A DNA stretch of 64,000 nt from Aphelocoma coerulescens (GCF_041296385.1 NC_091013.1:9376001-9440000), one strand, 5' to 3'. Positions 25,603-40,134 are shown, counted from the first letter of the stretch. Translations and numbers: made by a program. The notes: generated from the sequence alone by a model not told the origin.

Positions 25603-28600
25603 AAAGAGCTTGCTCTGGTGCTAACACACAGAAAATGGATTATGTCGTGTCACCAGTGGAACGTGGAGCTGAGTGAGAGTTTGATTACATCCTGTAATAA
25701 ATCTGGTAGTGAACTGACTTTCAGAGTCAATACTGTTGTGCAAATTAGTAATTCTCAGCCAAAGCCATGGGGGCTGCTGCTAAAGAAAAAGTTTCTTAAG
25801 TAGTTCTCCTTTCTTACACATAAGACTGCTAGAAATAAGATTATTCCATTAGCTGAAATTACCCTGTTTTCTGTGAAAGGCAGTAAATACTACCTTGTGA
25901 GTAAATCATGGGCTTAACAATCCATCACATTGCAGGTAGGAGAAGAGAAACCCTTCTTGGTGTAAGTGGTTGTTTGAAATAGGAATTCTGTTGAGTCTTT
26001 AGCTGTAAATGTTTTATAATGTTATATCCTGGATTTATCTCCTTGCTGTTTTCTTCTCCATCTTCCCCTATCTGTGCACACACACACACATCAGCACTGG
26101 CAGTGACATAAACATGCAGCTGTTACTGGACAGGTCCTGTTTCAATCAGTTGTTAACAAGGGATCAAGTCACAAATCAGAAAATAAAAGCAGAGGGAAGA
26201 GGTACATTCTTGTTCTGGAAAACAAGAGACCCAAGCAAACAAAACTCTCCAGGTGGGGAGTCCACCTACACAGGTTTCAAGTGTCTGTTCAGAAGGTCAC
26301 CTTATAAATGTGAGGTGCCTTTAGAACACAATGTGTCAGCTGTTGTGACTCAGGGAAAGCATGGTCTTTGTCTGAACTAAATATTTGGAAAATATTAGCC
26401 CTCTTAAAGCTTGAATGATCAAGATAACCTTTGGATTCCACTCAGCTTTGAATGAAAGATAAAGCCACCAGCATTTCTCCCAGTACAGGATTTGAAAAAA
26501 ACCCAGCACTGCATTAGAAGGTTCACTTAGGAAAAAAATACTTTTTTTTGTAATATCAATGCTTGTTTATGATTAGTCAAGCTGTGATTTATGTTTACTT
26601 CCGTGACAGCTATTTGAATCATCCTATTATCCTACAAAGAGGTTTAAAATGGTCTAATACAATATTTTGGAATTGCTTAAATGGTGCATAATAGATGATA
26701 ATTTCTGAGGGAATGTTTTCAGTGCACCTCCATTAACATTTAGATTTAAAATGTGCAGCATGCAAGATTTTATGCCATTTAAAGCAATATAAGATTATTA
26801 GTGAACTTATACAATTCTTCTTCCTTTTACAACCAGGCCAGAATTTGATCTTTCTGAAAAGCATAATGTGCAAAAATTTTAATTTTTGAGCAGTAGAGCA
26901 GTAAGTATAGTTCTTTCAGAGTTCCTTTATGGTGAGAAAGGACACCTCTTGTCCTTCACATGGTAGCAAAAATGCTTACTTCCTACATGTAATTTTGGAG
27001 AATATATTTATGGGCAGTAGATGTGGGAAGTTTAGAACGAGTTGTAATTCTCATGTCTCCAAATCCCCTTTTAGACATTTGTGTTTGGACACTACTTGCT
27101 TGATGGTAGAAAAACCAAAAAGTATTAATTGATTTTATATATCTTAGCTCTTTTTTATATTTGATCTAAATGTTCTGGAATTTCCTCTAGTCACTGACCT
27201 CTTCACTTCTGAACATAACCCAGGAAAAAAACAGGCCATACATACAGAGCTCCATCTGATGACCATCAAAGACATGATACACATTTAATAATTAGTGCCT
27301 GCTTTGACATATCTCTGCTTGAAACTCAAGCTTACAATAAGATTTATTTAAAATTTAAATGTGCTGAAATGCCCTCCCACCCCCCAATATTTTTCCATCA
27401 CTTTAACTGTCTCTGTTTTTCTATTGTATATGATGAAGAGGAAGAAGAGAGTCATTGTATGGGCAACCCTTGACACCTTACTGGTGTTTGTGTAACTCCT
27501 AGTGTGAGGACTCTGTTTTGACTGATATAATGAAATCAGCACTTTAGAACCGCTCTCATCTGTCCACAGGGAGCAAATAAGTATGTACTGTAGGGATGGC
27601 TCGGAATTCCTAGAACCACAAAATTATTTTTTCCTGCTCAGCATGATTGTTCAGTGTGGTTGAAATAACTGAATCTTGCTTTGTTTTTCAGTCTCTGGAG
27701 GGAAGAATAAGAAGACTGCATTTTGACACTTCACTGTAGATGCAGTCATCCAGCAAGCTCTAGACAAAAACATACCGATTTGTTTTCCAAATAAATAAAT
27801 TCTGAAGTGGATATGAATTTTCATTATTTTAATAGTATTAATACTACTATTAATATCTAAATTATCTTAATGAACTATATTATTTTTTAGTATAATAGAA
27901 GAATGGTCAATGCAAATATCTGAGGTCTTGGAGCATGTTTGTAACTATTATCATGCAGCATAGGACACAACAAAGAATTAATATTGATAGAGAGTCTACT
28001 ACATCAAACATGGAGCATGTTAGTGGGTTCCCCTCTGGATACAGCAGATGAGTGCACAGGAATCAGGGACACTGGGAGATACATGATGGTAACAGAAGCC
28101 TGAGCCTATGCATGGAGCTGTGCATTAGTGCAAACAAATATAAATGAAATTTCTCTGTTCCTTCCTACATGAGCTCACCTGTCTCAGGAGAAACCTGAGA
28201 TTTTTATGCCACTTGGAGTGTATTTATCCATACTAATTCAGAGGAAGAAGCCATAAGCATCTCCATAAGTTTCATACCAGTAACTCCCTAACCTATTCAA
28301 ACTAAATAAATTATTTCCTGGAGGTACGTGGGAAATATTCTGGGAATTTAACTATTAGCTGCAGAAGAAACAATGAAGAACTAAATTCCAGTTTTACTTT
28401 TAAACCTTTTGATTTATTTTAAAGCAAAAGCTCTTTCCAGCTCTATTTACATTTTCTGTTTACAATTTTAGTAACGTGCTCTTTTCTGACACCATAACAT
28501 TTTGAAGTCAGACAAAAGTAATTCAGACACTTCTATGTAAACCTGGGGTCAGTTGCATGTTTGACAGAAATGTTTTTTTTCCAACAGAGAACTTAGCAAC

Positions 28601-31600
28601 AGCATTTCCCAACATCTTTCTTCTTCATTGCACTCTGGGGCAACAAATAAGTGGCCTCCTCATCCTACTCACAGGAAGAGGTTTGTCGGGTCAGGATCTC
28701 TGTGATATCTGATTTCCTTCCTCAGTATGTTCAAGTCTTTGTACAAAATACTTTTAGGGATCCATAGTGCCCTACTTTATTCCTTTTTAAAATTATTTTA
28801 CTGGTGTCCCCACAATAATTTTCATTTCAGTCTCTGGGGAATTTTATTGTTGGGGCTTTTTTCCCCCCCCCTTCATAATCTGGGAAGGGCTTTTAATATT
28901 AGGATTTTAAACCCCTTTATTTCCAAAGGAAAACATGCAGAAAAGGCATTCTGTGGAGACAGCTGTCCACAGTTTAATTTTGTCTTGAGCATATTAAGAT
29001 TTGATGACTAGAGCCTTACAATTAACTGAAGTCAGGAATTAAGTGGAGTAGAATCACTGTAGGCATCCTAAATATTCAGTGAACAGAAAGAAGGGAAATA
29101 GATGAGCATGATTTTCCCCTGTGGTGGGAGGATTAGGAACGGGGCTAGTCTTCTATCTTCAGTGCTTCTTCAGTGCTTCACAGAAATTTCTAGAATCAGG
29201 TGTATTTAATCTGGTCCATTTAATCTACTCCAATACTGCCAGAAATATTCTTGTATTACTACCATGGATAACTGGTTTCACTGCTAGAAAATTATGAATT
29301 CTCTCTGCATTAAGCAGTCCATTTCTATGAGGACTTATGATCTGCTGTGCTAGGCAAAATGGATGCCTTTTTCTTTTAAGCTGAATATGTTATGGGTAAT
29401 TAAACCACAGAATGTTAATTTGCTATAACATGAAGCGAACTTGATCATAAAAGAACCCATTTATTTCAAAGTCTGGGATTCTAAAGGAGGGATGAAATAT
29501 GCTTTTAGTATAAAACAATATTTCAATTAAAGTGCTCAAATGTGGTAGTTATGCACCTCTGAAAAATTCTAAGCATTTTGGTATGGATTGTGTTTGTACT
29601 CAATTTTTTTTCCCCTGTGTGGTCTTTTCTCACTCTTCCAGTGTCACTGGTGCCTTTTCCTGGTTTCTGATGTTCATAATGTCCATGCCATGAATTCTGA
29701 ATGAGGTTGGCTGATAAATGTCCCATGTTCTCCCAGCATAGCCTCTCTCCTTTCCTGAGCTCACACAGAGCAGAAACTACTGCAGCAGGGGAGAAGGAGC
29801 AGGTGTCCTGGTGTTGCCAGCACAGTGGGATTGGCATTGCCAACCCAACCAAAGGATCTAGGACATGCAGGAGCAGAAATGGATGTAGGGACAATCCAAA
29901 AGGTTTGTGCTGGGTTTGGATGTTAGCATCTTATGACCAGATCTGAACTTGAGTAAGAGGTGTTAAATTAGCTTATAACCACTCTGTGTTTAAGAGAAGA
30001 CTGGGAAGTGTTTAAGTAGAGGTCATATGTGTACAGGGTCACACTGCTGAAATATTTGCTCACTATCTTACCTATCAATATTCCAAATTAAGTAGCAAAT
30101 TTTGTCCCAGGACTATTAAATAATTGCTTCTAAAAAAGATGCATTTTGCATGGTAATTATTTTTGAACTGTTGTAGGTGTAACTGTTAATGAAACAGTCT
30201 TTTGTCTCTTCAGCCGCCTTCTCCCTGCCTCCCCAAGAGTTTGCTACTTAAGAGCTTGCCAACTCAAACAAATTTAATTGCAGTGCCTTTCTCTTTTTTA
30301 TTTCATGCTAAGCATGGGCTCACAAGACAGAACAGAGATGTAAGACAAGAATTCCTTTCTGTTTCCCTCTGTGACTCAAGGGAAATGTAATAAACCCTTA
30401 ATTCAACTTTGCACCCAGGCAATGACAATAGTCTTGCCCGCCTGTCTTGCAGTGCTGTAATGTGAAGCAATTAGCTGTTGACAGTTTTTTTTCAATTTGG
30501 AAAAATTGGGATTAATTCTATCCCCTTTACACCTCTTGATGCTTTATCTCCTTTTCAGGCACTCTCACTAAAAGAACATGGAGTACACATAAGAAAAGCT
30601 CTCCAAATGCAACTTCTTTTATTAATAATTACTACACTTGGTTTTGCTAAAGGAAAGGAAATTACAACTGCTTGGACTTAAACTTTTCTTTATAGTCTCC
30701 TTGTAATTTTCAACAAGGCTCCTGATGAGAGAATCAGAAGTTTTACATGGCAGACTGGCTTTTGAAATATGCAGTACATAAGAATCCAAACTGTCCAGTG
30801 TGAAGATTCCAAACCAAGAAGCTGAAACAGGTAATCTTCATAGCCCCTTCTTCACCTGCATTGGAGAGCACTGCCAAATCTGCAGCCTCAGACATCTTCC
30901 ACTCTAGAGCAGTGACTCTGGGAGCTTCACCACTCGCATCCCCTGACTCTCTAGGTACTCAGCTGCAGTGGTGCTCTGGTGCAAATTGCAATGCAGCTTT
31001 GTCAGCCTTTCCACTCATTCAGTCTACAGTGAGCAAACATGCCTGTGCTGCGATATGAGTGCAAGCCCTCCCAAAATATGTGCTTTGTAACCTTTTTTTC
31101 CCATTTGTACTGCTGTTCGATACACAGTGCTGTGTCAGCAGCCAGCGTACGGTGTGTGTGTCCTGTGACTTAGTTGGTCAATAGAAAAAACTGCTTTGAT
31201 CTCACTCCCAGCTGGTGTACAAATTGGCTGCTCCTAGAATATAATGGGACTGGTTTATGTTTCGTATCATTTAATGTACTGGAACTATTACCAGAATAAA
31301 CTATGTTAAATAACTCAAAATTATTAATTCTTCCTTCTGTGGAAAAAAAGGTGCCACTAAGAAGCCACACAAGAGTTTAATTCCCTGGGTTTATGGTCAT
31401 TTAATGTATCAAGTGCACAAAAACTTTGATTCATAGTTATTCTCAGAAGGCTTTGAACATGGATGTGCTCTGAGTCTTGGGGTACCTGCTACCTGAGTGT
31501 TTGGGGCTGTGATGAGACACAAAACTCTCTATATGATATAAAGTTATCTCCTTGCAAATCCTAAAGAAAATGAGAGCCAATAAACCAACAAAACTTACAT

Positions 31601-32269
31601 TCTAGTCATCAAGTTATACACATCATGGATAGCCACACTTATAAAATACTGGGAGACTTTCAGGTTTCCTGATCAGCAATACACAGTTAGAACTGAGCTA
31701 ATAGAATAATCCATTCATTTAAAACTATAAGGAAAATAAGATAAAATTCTGCCCCTGTCATTTTTTCAAAAACTGCTGTTGAGTCTTCTACAAACAGCTT
31801 TCTCTGCTGTTCACATTAAGTCTCCTGAAGTTCCCAACAGCTCTCAAATCGTATTTCCCCTGTTGTGGAATAACTCAGTTTGTCCTCAAAGGCTCACTCT
31901 CACGCCACGGCCTGGCTGTTGGAATGACTGTGTTGCAGATCTGGTTCAGCACACCACAGCAGCTACCTGGGTGCACACACAGCAATTCAATTCCTTCTGG
32001 AATTTTCCCTACTGCAGCTTGTGCTTTTCTCCTGTCCCCTCAAATCCCAACCACGCTGAACAGCGCAAATCGTAGCACTGGTCATTGAAAATTCTGTTTT
32101 TTGTTCTGCCTGACCGAATTAGAGTTACAGTAAAAGCAAACCTGCCTACCAAAACACCAAAAAACCATTTTTATCTAAAAGCATGACTGTGTCACTCTCA
32201 AATCAACTAGTTAATCTAATGTTTTCTGAAGACATGGCTAAGCTTTCAAACTTTTAGATTGTTTGAATG
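25603..32269. other. Unique AT-rich sequence with tiny simple repeats
   Basis: Contains a short CA run at about 26077-26089, a perfect 14-bp palindrome TAGTATTAATACTA at 27833-27846, and a C run at about 28863. Open frames up to 123 codons (26009-26380 +, 29523-29894 -) have no recognisable content. No repeat family was identified. Confidence 0.4.
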
Positions 32270-32603
32270 TATCCACCTGGGGACACCTTATAGCAGCCTC
32301 ATGGCTCCTAAAGGGGGCCCACAAGAAAGCTGGAGCGGGACTTTTGACAAGGGCATGTAGGGATAGGACTTTAAACTGAAAAGGGGTAGTTTTAGCTTAG
32401 CTGTCAAGAGTAAATTCTTTACTTTGATGGTGTTGAGGCACTGGAACACATTGCCCAGAGAAGCTGTGGATGCCCCATCCCTGAAAGCTGAAGGTTGATC
32501 TGGTGGGAGGTGTCCCTGCCCATGTCAGATGATCTTTAGATGAACTAGATGATCTTTAAGGCCCCTTGCAATCCAAACCATTCTGTAATTCTATGGTGCT
32601 GCA
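32270..32603 (+). mobile_element. CR1 LINE 3' end, longest copy in the window
   Basis: Starts within a block like CACCTTATAGCAGCCTC, followed by CTAAAGGGGGCCCACAAG and GGGACTTTTGACAAGGGCAT. Next come GTTGAGGCACTGGAACACA, TTGCCCAGAGAAGCTGTGGA and GGAGGTGTCCCTGCCCATG, ending CCAAACCATTCTGTAATTCT. This is the standard avian CR1 3' sequence in sense orientation, about 330 bp. GATGATCTTTAGATGAACTA shows a small local duplication of the GATGATCTTTA word. It has no open reading frame, as expected for a 5'-truncated copy. Confidence 0.95.
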
Positions 32604-33633
32604 ATCATCCCTTTTGAAAAAGGGAAAATAAATGGCAATACTTTATTTAGGGCATCCAAGAACCTTTCACTGGGTTCTTTAAAACTAAGTTTCAACAGGG
32701 AATCAACCACAAGCAACAGAAAATTAAAACAAAATTTAAGCTTAAAAACCCCCACCAAAAAAATAGAATTATTTCTATATTACTTTTTCTATTTAAAGTA
32801 TATGTTAATTAGGAAGAAGGGAATCAGAGAGAACATTATGCATGTGATAAAATTATTCAGGTTGGCAAATAATTATGCTTAAGACATTTTATTGGTCTGC
32901 CCTTAACAACCACCAGGTGAGAACTTACTTTTCTTTCTTGTCTGCATGGAAGAGACATGAATATTAAACTCTGACATTTTGAACTGTCCTTTAAGCATCT
33001 GAATTTTCTTTAAGCAGATGGGACAAATCCCTTCCTTTGTTCTTCAGACTCTGAGGGCACAAGAGATACTTCAGCATTCTGTGGGTAAAATTTAGAGTTG
33101 ATGAACACAAGATGATATGTAGGTGACTAAACCAAGAATTAATAAGATTATCATGGGAAAGTAATTTACTGAGCCTTACTAAAAGGGCTCGTGCACTGTT
33201 GAACACAGGTTTGCTGAGTTGTTAGACACAACTAATGAAATGAAGCATAGAATGGGAATAGAACAATGAACATATGGATGTTAGAAATACCTCTGAATTC
33301 AGACTAACACAGACACAAAGGCTGATGAGGAAGGTAATTGGGGCAACGGAAAACTCTTCCTAAAAAGAGATTCAAAGTGTGGGGTTTTTTTTACTATGGG
33401 AAGGAGGTGACAAATAAGTTAGATATCTTGAAACCTCTCTGTGAACTAGGGAGGAAAATTAAAGACAGCAGGATTCCTGAGAACCTGGATTTTCCTGTAC
33501 CACAGCATAAAGAGGAGACTTACCACACAGAAAAATGTTGGAAAATTTTGCAATAAAGAAACCAACATTTTTCCACATAACAAAAAATTTATTGGAATAA
33601 TGAGCTTGGGCCTGATTAGGCCAGGGATTTAAG
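32604..33633. other. Unique AT-rich sequence
   Basis: One open frame at 33338-33556 (+, 72 codons) reads somewhat protein-like (for example VTNKLDILKPLCELGRK), but it matches no family I know and has no supporting signals. Nothing else was seen. Confidence 0.35.
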
Positions 33634-33691
33634 TATCCAGTCCTTTATTTGCAGTTATGTTATATCCAGTCCTTTATTTGCAGTTATGTTA
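33634..33691. repeat. Perfect 29-bp tandem duplication
   Basis: Two identical adjacent copies of a unit that starts TATCCAGTCCTTTATTTGCA and ends GTTATGTTA, at 33634-33662 and 33663-33691. The lack of any difference points to a recent event, or to an assembly or sequencing artefact. Confidence 0.95.
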
Positions 33692-36673
33692 AGTAGAAAC
33701 AGAAGAAATAAGATATAGAAGTGGCAAATTGCATCCAAATCAGTTCCTGTTCCTGGTGTTCTTAGAACCTTTTCTGGAAAATATGAAATTACAGGGGCCT
33801 TGGTTCTGAGTCCCAAGTGCAGTTTTCAGCTCCTGGTTATGGAGGCAGAAAGCCAGGTTGTTATTATAGAATAGAGCCTGCTCTCCTCAGTGTCCACCAT
33901 CCTTGTGGCCTTTTGGGAGAGGTCCCACTGCAGAAGGGCAGGTAGGAGGACACTGCTGCAGGAGGGCTGAAGCATTAACTCCTTCATTAGCAATCACCTT
34001 GTTTTCCATTGCCTTGGTATTGAGTGCATTTGGGGGTTGTGCCAGCTCTGGCCCTTTACAGGAAGAACAAGAGGCAAAGCAACCCAGTGTCATAGCACTC
34101 TCTCAGCAAACTTGCTGCCTCCAGCCTTCCAAATTGCTTCAACAGATCCAGTAGGTTAATCAGACCTCCTCAGCTGCTGATTTAAATCTATATACATTCC
34201 ACTGTACAGTCTTAACTAGATCAGTTACAGAAACAACCACAACAACCATGAAAATTTGCCTTCATTTTTGAAAGGGAAATCACAAGAGGGTGATTCATTT
34301 GCTTTGAAATGCTTGAAGATAATTGCTAGTTGCTTCTAACGATATTGTTTGCTTAAATTCTTGGCTACTTCTTTCTGAGCCTATTATTTTACATGAATAC
34401 TGTTCTGTCAGCTGATGATCTTTAACAACACTGATCAGGCTACTCTCCTGTTAAGCATAGGTATGCCTGCGAGGAATTTCACAATTAGCGACCTCTGTGG
34501 AGAGAGAAATCCTCCAAATCATGGGGTCTGGACTGGACTCATTCAATTTAAGTGTGTGTTTTTGTTCTTACAGTGAATCAACACATTAAATCAAAATTTT
34601 TTTCAGGACTTCAAGAACAGCGATCATTACACTGGCTTCTTAGTGAGTCATGAGTTTTCCTATAAAAAACCCTCATTTGAAATGGCTTTATTTTTTAATA
34701 TTAAAATAAGTATGCTTACTAAGTAGATGTAGAACTATATCCTGGTTTGCAAAAAGCAGCTATATTCTGTTCATGTATCATTGGCCCAGTTTTTAAACTG
34801 CTGTAAGTTGGCATTAGCCCACTGGATCAGACAGTTGAGGTCTGTCATGGTAATTTTAGTTTTGTCAGCTATTTCTGCTATATTAAAAGTATCTAAACTT
34901 CTGTTGCCATGTCAAAAAGTAAGAGGCTTCCTGCTTCTCTAGCTACTTTTAAGGTGTTATTTAGATCATGTCACTCACAGAAAAAAAGAATTATCCATGG
35001 TAATTCTTCTCCACTGGCACAGATTTATTTTTTTCTCCAGTGGGAAGCAGACAAAACAACATCGAAAAAGCAGTGGTAGTCACAGGGAACAGATGCTAGA
35101 GAATGACGAGACACAAATATATTTCACAAGATCTCTCATCTTGACCTGCAAGCCTTACAGATTCAGGTTTCAGCTGAATATTGGTTTGTCTCCTCCTTTT
35201 AAGCTTAGGTGTACAGTTTCAATTGGAAGGAATGAAATCGTAGCACTAGATTTTTTCCAACCAATGATAAATTTCAGACATTTCAGGTAGAAATGCAAAC
35301 AGATGGACCAGCCCCATGTCCTAGCAGTGGTGTGTCCTGCAACCCAAGTTCTCCTCTCAGGGTGAAATTCAACCTTGTGCAGAGGGACCAGGCTGGCCAG
35401 GTAGCCTGGAGCTTTCAGCTAAGCCAAGTACATGAGTCTTTTTCTGACTCACTGTGCAGCAGGCTATGTGTTACCTGGCTTCACCTCCTTATCCCAAACT
35501 AACTTGCATTTAAAAGTATGTTATCCTGAGGAGTCCCATCAAGGGCAGAGCATCAGACAGATGGTAGCCTGGCCCTCAGAGACTAGGGTATAGATGGAGA
35601 GAGAAAAAGCAAACGAAGATAAAAATGCTACAGAGAGGAACTGGCTATTAAAATCTGTGTGGTACCCTGGACAATGGCCCCTTGATCCTTCCTCCAGTAT
35701 GTATATTATAGGCATGTAACAATTTTCTAACATTCTGCACAAATTCTGACTAATGTAGGTATTTTTGTTGTCAAAAGCATTGTTTCTTTCTGTAACCTTA
35801 TTCCTGCCTTGTACTTAATTTCTTTCTTTTTTGTGTCCCCTTTTATGTGCAAGTTTTGAAGAACACCTTGAGCTATAACTGAAGTTCATTTCAGATCTCT
35901 AGGGCCTGTCCACACTCTTAATGAAATAAAATTGCTGTTGGTGGAACATGTGAAATGAATTGGAATAATTTAGTCTCCCCAGTGCCTGAGTGTATGTTTC
36001 AGCAGACATTTAAATTGTCCCCAAAAGGCAGAGTAGATGTTTATCCGTATGGGTTGCACTGGGAGTTATGCACCCCATGGTCTGCTAGCAACTGCCTTTT
36101 GATGAACACATAATTCACATAAACTGTATTCCTATTCTTTGAGCAAATCTGATGTGCTAGACAATAAAACCCTGTTGTTTAGACAGCCTGTTTAACCTTG
36201 GCTCTTGGTTTCATGGGCTGTTAGGTTCTTAGGTAATGATTGCAATTCCTCATCTACTAGAGCTCGTGATGTTGTAAATACAGTTGAGTTAATAAGTCAC
36301 ATTTTCCCCCTTTATTTACTCCTTTCTAAATGTCAGGCAGACAAGAGTAATGGCTCTTTGCTGGGTCTGCATGTAGCATTATATCATATCTCTCTTGCAT
36401 GTACTTTAGCACAGCACATGAATAGAGGGACACTGGAGGGGCCATTAATAAGTGTTTAATTGATGAGTGACATAATCAGGCAGTTTAATTCTTTTTTTAA
36501 AAAACAGTGATGGAAGAAATAAAAACTGAAATAATGGGGTTAAAAAACTTGATCTTGCTGTGTGGCAAATTTATTTTCAATACAAGTCTTTGAAATCTGC
36601 TTCATGTTTGTGATATGGAATCCTGAGATAAAACCAAAAGGAAGCACTGATATTTTGGAAAAAGGCAGTAATT
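33692..36673. other. Unique sequence, no supported gene
   Basis: Mostly AT-rich. At 35347-35380 a block reading CTCAGGGTGAAATTCAACC resembles an old amniote interspersed repeat, but it is too short to assign. Open frames up to 97 codons are not recognisable. Confidence 0.35.
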
Positions 36674-36850
36674 TTGTTTAAGGCACAAGCCTGGGATTTA
36701 GGAAGCCCACTTTCAATTATCAGTTTTGCCATAGTCTTTTGACTGAACAATTTTTCTGCCTTTAGCTCTTTGTGTGCTAGGTATGAAGGACACTTCTGCC
36801 CAATATTTTTTTTTATTACTTAGGTCCTGACCATCCTGAAGTCAAATACT
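36674..36850 (+). mobile_element. tRNA-derived SINE fossil, MIR type
   Basis: The order of blocks follows MIR-type SINEs: GTTTAAGGCACAAGCCTGGG, then TTAGGAAGCCCACTTTCAAT (B-box region), CAGTTTTGCCATAGTCTTTT, and a decayed 'cctcagttt' region. Later parts are weak. In a bird genome this would be an amniote-age relic. The assignment is by eye from block order, not by alignment. Confidence 0.6.
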
Positions 36851-39800
36851 GTACATGGTTAGAGAAACAGGAATTATCTCTTTACTGGAGACTTTATGAA
36901 CTGTAGCTGTAATAACCTGGAAAGATGAATAAATTATTATTTAAAAAATCGTTAATGATTAGGAAGATGTGACCGTTTCTGCAATGAGATATTTTATGTT
37001 TTAAAAGTAATAATAACTTCTATCAGCCTCATGTGTCCCAGTTACTGACAGCCCTGATACAGCTTTGTTTAGTTAAGAGGTGAAATTACAATATACAAGA
37101 ATTATTATCATGCTCTCTTTTGTCATGAGTCTCCTCTATGAATAGCCACTTTATTTAGATATCTAAATATCAGTCCTGAAACAACCTGTTCAAGCAGCAT
37201 GCTTCATAATTCCTGTGTCTAAAAAACGGAGCCCCATAAAAAAATAGAGTTGACAGCAGGCACTTGTGCCTGCAGAAAAAGATACAAAATGTACCTGAGA
37301 CAGTGAGCAACCTTCTTGTGGGCTCATATGGTCCCATCTCTGTTTTTGTCCAAACCTTTGCATAATCTAAAATTCCAGCACAGCATGTCTGCCAAAAAGG
37401 TAAAACTTGCTTATGTGCTAAGAAATTTGGGCAATCATGTGAAACAGAGACACTGAATAGCTCTTTCTGCAGTAGTTTAAAATGCATTTATGGGGTCTAA
37501 ATTCCTGGGCCTCCATTCTCATCAGTCTGACAAATATGAAATAAATGACATGAGGTTATACTTCATGCAACCTTTTGAAAGGAACACTCTGGTGCACACT
37601 ACAGCTTCTTGCAGTGAGATATTGCTTGAGCAATACAGTCTCTTAAAAGCACATATTATCAGATCCTTGTTCACGTTAAGTGTCTTGAAGCGAGGCCAAA
37701 GGTACTCAGTGTCTAAACAAGGTCAATTTTGGAAAATATTCCCCCATTAAGCATCCAAGAGAGACACATAATGGCTCTGCCTATTAGCTCCAACACAGTA
37801 AACACACACCTGCACCCTGTGCATGCAGCCCAAGGGGACAGCAGACTGGCAAGGGTGGGAAATAGTGACCTGGTTGTACCACTACGTATGTAAAATAGCA
37901 TTCTTGTAGAACTCTTATAACAAATATATATTTCCACTTATAGAACATTTCTTTCCTGGTTGAACAAAGGGATATAGTTTGCAACAGGATGGATTGAAAG
38001 AAAATTACTGTCTTTTATCTACAGGAAATTTAGATACTCAAGAATGCTTTTGTGCAGAGTATCAACATTATAGTTAGTGGGGAGAATAAACAGCAGGACA
38101 AGTTATTATTCTCCTATTATTCATAGTATTTACATTTAGAGGAAAAAAGAAAGATGAAGGGTCTTTTCTGTCTTACAAACTCACTAGGAATTACATAGTT
38201 CCCCCTGTGTAGTGGCTTCCAACACTACATCTGTGCCTACACCTTTCCTGTCCACTTTGGGATTTTGTACATTGTCATATATATGGATATATGACCACAT
38301 ACATAGACACACATAAGTATACATGTAAATATATACACATATATGAAAGAGAGATTTTAATTTTGTCCCCTGCTGCTACGATCAGTCAAAACAAAGAGGT
38401 TTTTCAGTCCCATTATGATGGAAACCATAAAACTGAGTGAATAAAAAGTGCTCATAGAGTAAATAAAGCAGGATCCCACCCCAAATAATGTCTTGTTTGG
38501 TTCTTGAAAAATATGCTCTTTTTTTTGGAGGGAGGTAGGGAGGCAAAGAGTACAAGAAGTTTTTTATTGTTTCAGCTCAGACATCATGGTAAACTTCTGA
38601 ACACATCCACAGTTCGTCACCATCCTAGAATTTATCACGTAACAAACACTTGTTCTTTGCCTTCAAAGTACACCTGAAATATGGTGAGGTAGATATGGAG
38701 TGCTGTGTATGTGAATACTGAATTATTAGTTGTAACAATGAGTAAGTGTTGATTGCATTTTTTGAGTATTTTCCCATAAAAGGAGTTGGTGATTTAACAT
38801 ATTGAGGATTTCAGCTGTAAGTTATTAAAAACAGCTGCAGCCTATTACCCTGGGATGACAGCCTCAGCCAACAAGTGGCAGGATACTTGTGACATATGTA
38901 CCACAGAGGAAATATTGAATGTCTTAAGTTATAAAAACAACTCACTGAGTCAAAAAAAAAAAAGAAAAATAAAAGCAACCCAAAAAACCCAAAACATGCT
39001 TCTCTGAGAAATATCTTTTTTTTTTTCCCCCCCATAGGACTTAGGAATTACAGGAAATAATGAACTAGATCTGTAAAAGGTCACATTTATTTTGCTTTCA
39101 CTGTTATGCAAAGGTATGACCTTGTGTTTTCAGAGCAGTTCATCAGTCTGCAGAGAGAGATTAAATAAAGAGGAAACTTACCTCTGGCAGCTAAATCAAG
39201 CAGTTTAGATTTTAAACCATCAGCTCCACTTAACAAGATTAATATGCAGGGACTCCTCCCATATGTATTCAAAGAAAAGGAAGAAAAGGGCAAATGAGGG
39301 AATGAACTTTAGGCCCTGCAAGAATGAAAGGCAACCATTCCAAGTAAGCAAGTATTTATTAGCAGATTAGGCCAGTTTTAGAGCTAGTGAGGCGATGCAT
39401 TCATTAGCAATGGCAGAAATATTTTTGGAAAGACCAGTTTCTGCATGCTTGCATGCCACCCACCAGACCAGTCTTCAACTCCCAGCCTTCACATTTCCAT
39501 GTGAAGGGTTCAGGGACTCTCCACCTCCCAGCAGTTGGAAATTATCTTGTATCTTAGTACATCTTAAAACATGTTTACTTTGATCTGCGGACAATCAATA
39601 ATAAGAGACTATGCTTGACAAAAGCCCTGTCTTTCCATGCCTGGTCCCAGATGACATTTTACAAACAACTTAGCCAGTTTCTGCAGCAACCACTATGTAT
39701 TGATTTCTAAAGTACTCTCTGAGTGTATCAGCGGATTTGAGAAGCATGGACATCAGGAAGGACAAGGCGTAGGAATTTATGAAAAGAAAGGAAAAAGAAA

Positions 39801-40134
39801 TCTTTTGAAAACTGACTGCAAATGAGAACAGAACACAGTACAAAGGCCAAGTGGATGGGAAACACACTTCCTTTGAGACAGAGGTATGGCAGTAGCCTCG
39901 ATATCATAACCATGGGATGATACAGCAAAAAAATCCAGCTTAAAGTGAAATTCTTGGGCTGATGTTTAGCAAAAAAGGTGAGACAAAGTCTCACTGTATT
40001 TGAAGCTAATACAGGCTCTCATTATGAAATTTTTGGGGTTAAGGGTCATAAGTCCAAAGTTCCTGGTGTGTTCACATTGAGAATGGGACTGATGAAAGTA
40101 CACACATCCTGTAAAAACAGAAAAAATGCCCTTC
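36851..40134. other. Unique AT-rich sequence
   Basis: Includes a TA/CA-rich low-complexity stretch at about 38274-38345, A/T runs at 38951-38969 and 39015-39027, and homeodomain-like words (GTTAATGATTAG at 36951) in AT-rich DNA. No gene or repeat family was supported. Confidence 0.4.
38274..38350. repeat. Degenerate TA/CA low-complexity tract
   Basis: Alternating purine-pyrimidine sequence built of ATATATGGATATATG, ACATACATAG and ATATACACATATATG words; an imperfect microsatellite. Confidence 0.6.

Noticed and set aside
27833..27846. Perfect palindrome TAGTATTAATACTA
   Set aside because: AT-only short palindromes arise by chance; no transposon ends or terminator context.
33338..33556. 72-codon protein-like + frame
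   Set aside because: No family resemblance that I can name, no splice or start context; chance is sufficient.
35347..35380. Block resembling an old amniote interspersed repeat (GGGTGAAATTCAACC)
   Set aside because: Too short and without neighbouring blocks to assign to a family.
36940..36970. Homeodomain-like site (GTTAATGATTAG) as an enhancer
   Set aside because: Such words are expected often in AT-rich DNA; there is no cluster or conservation evidence to support it.
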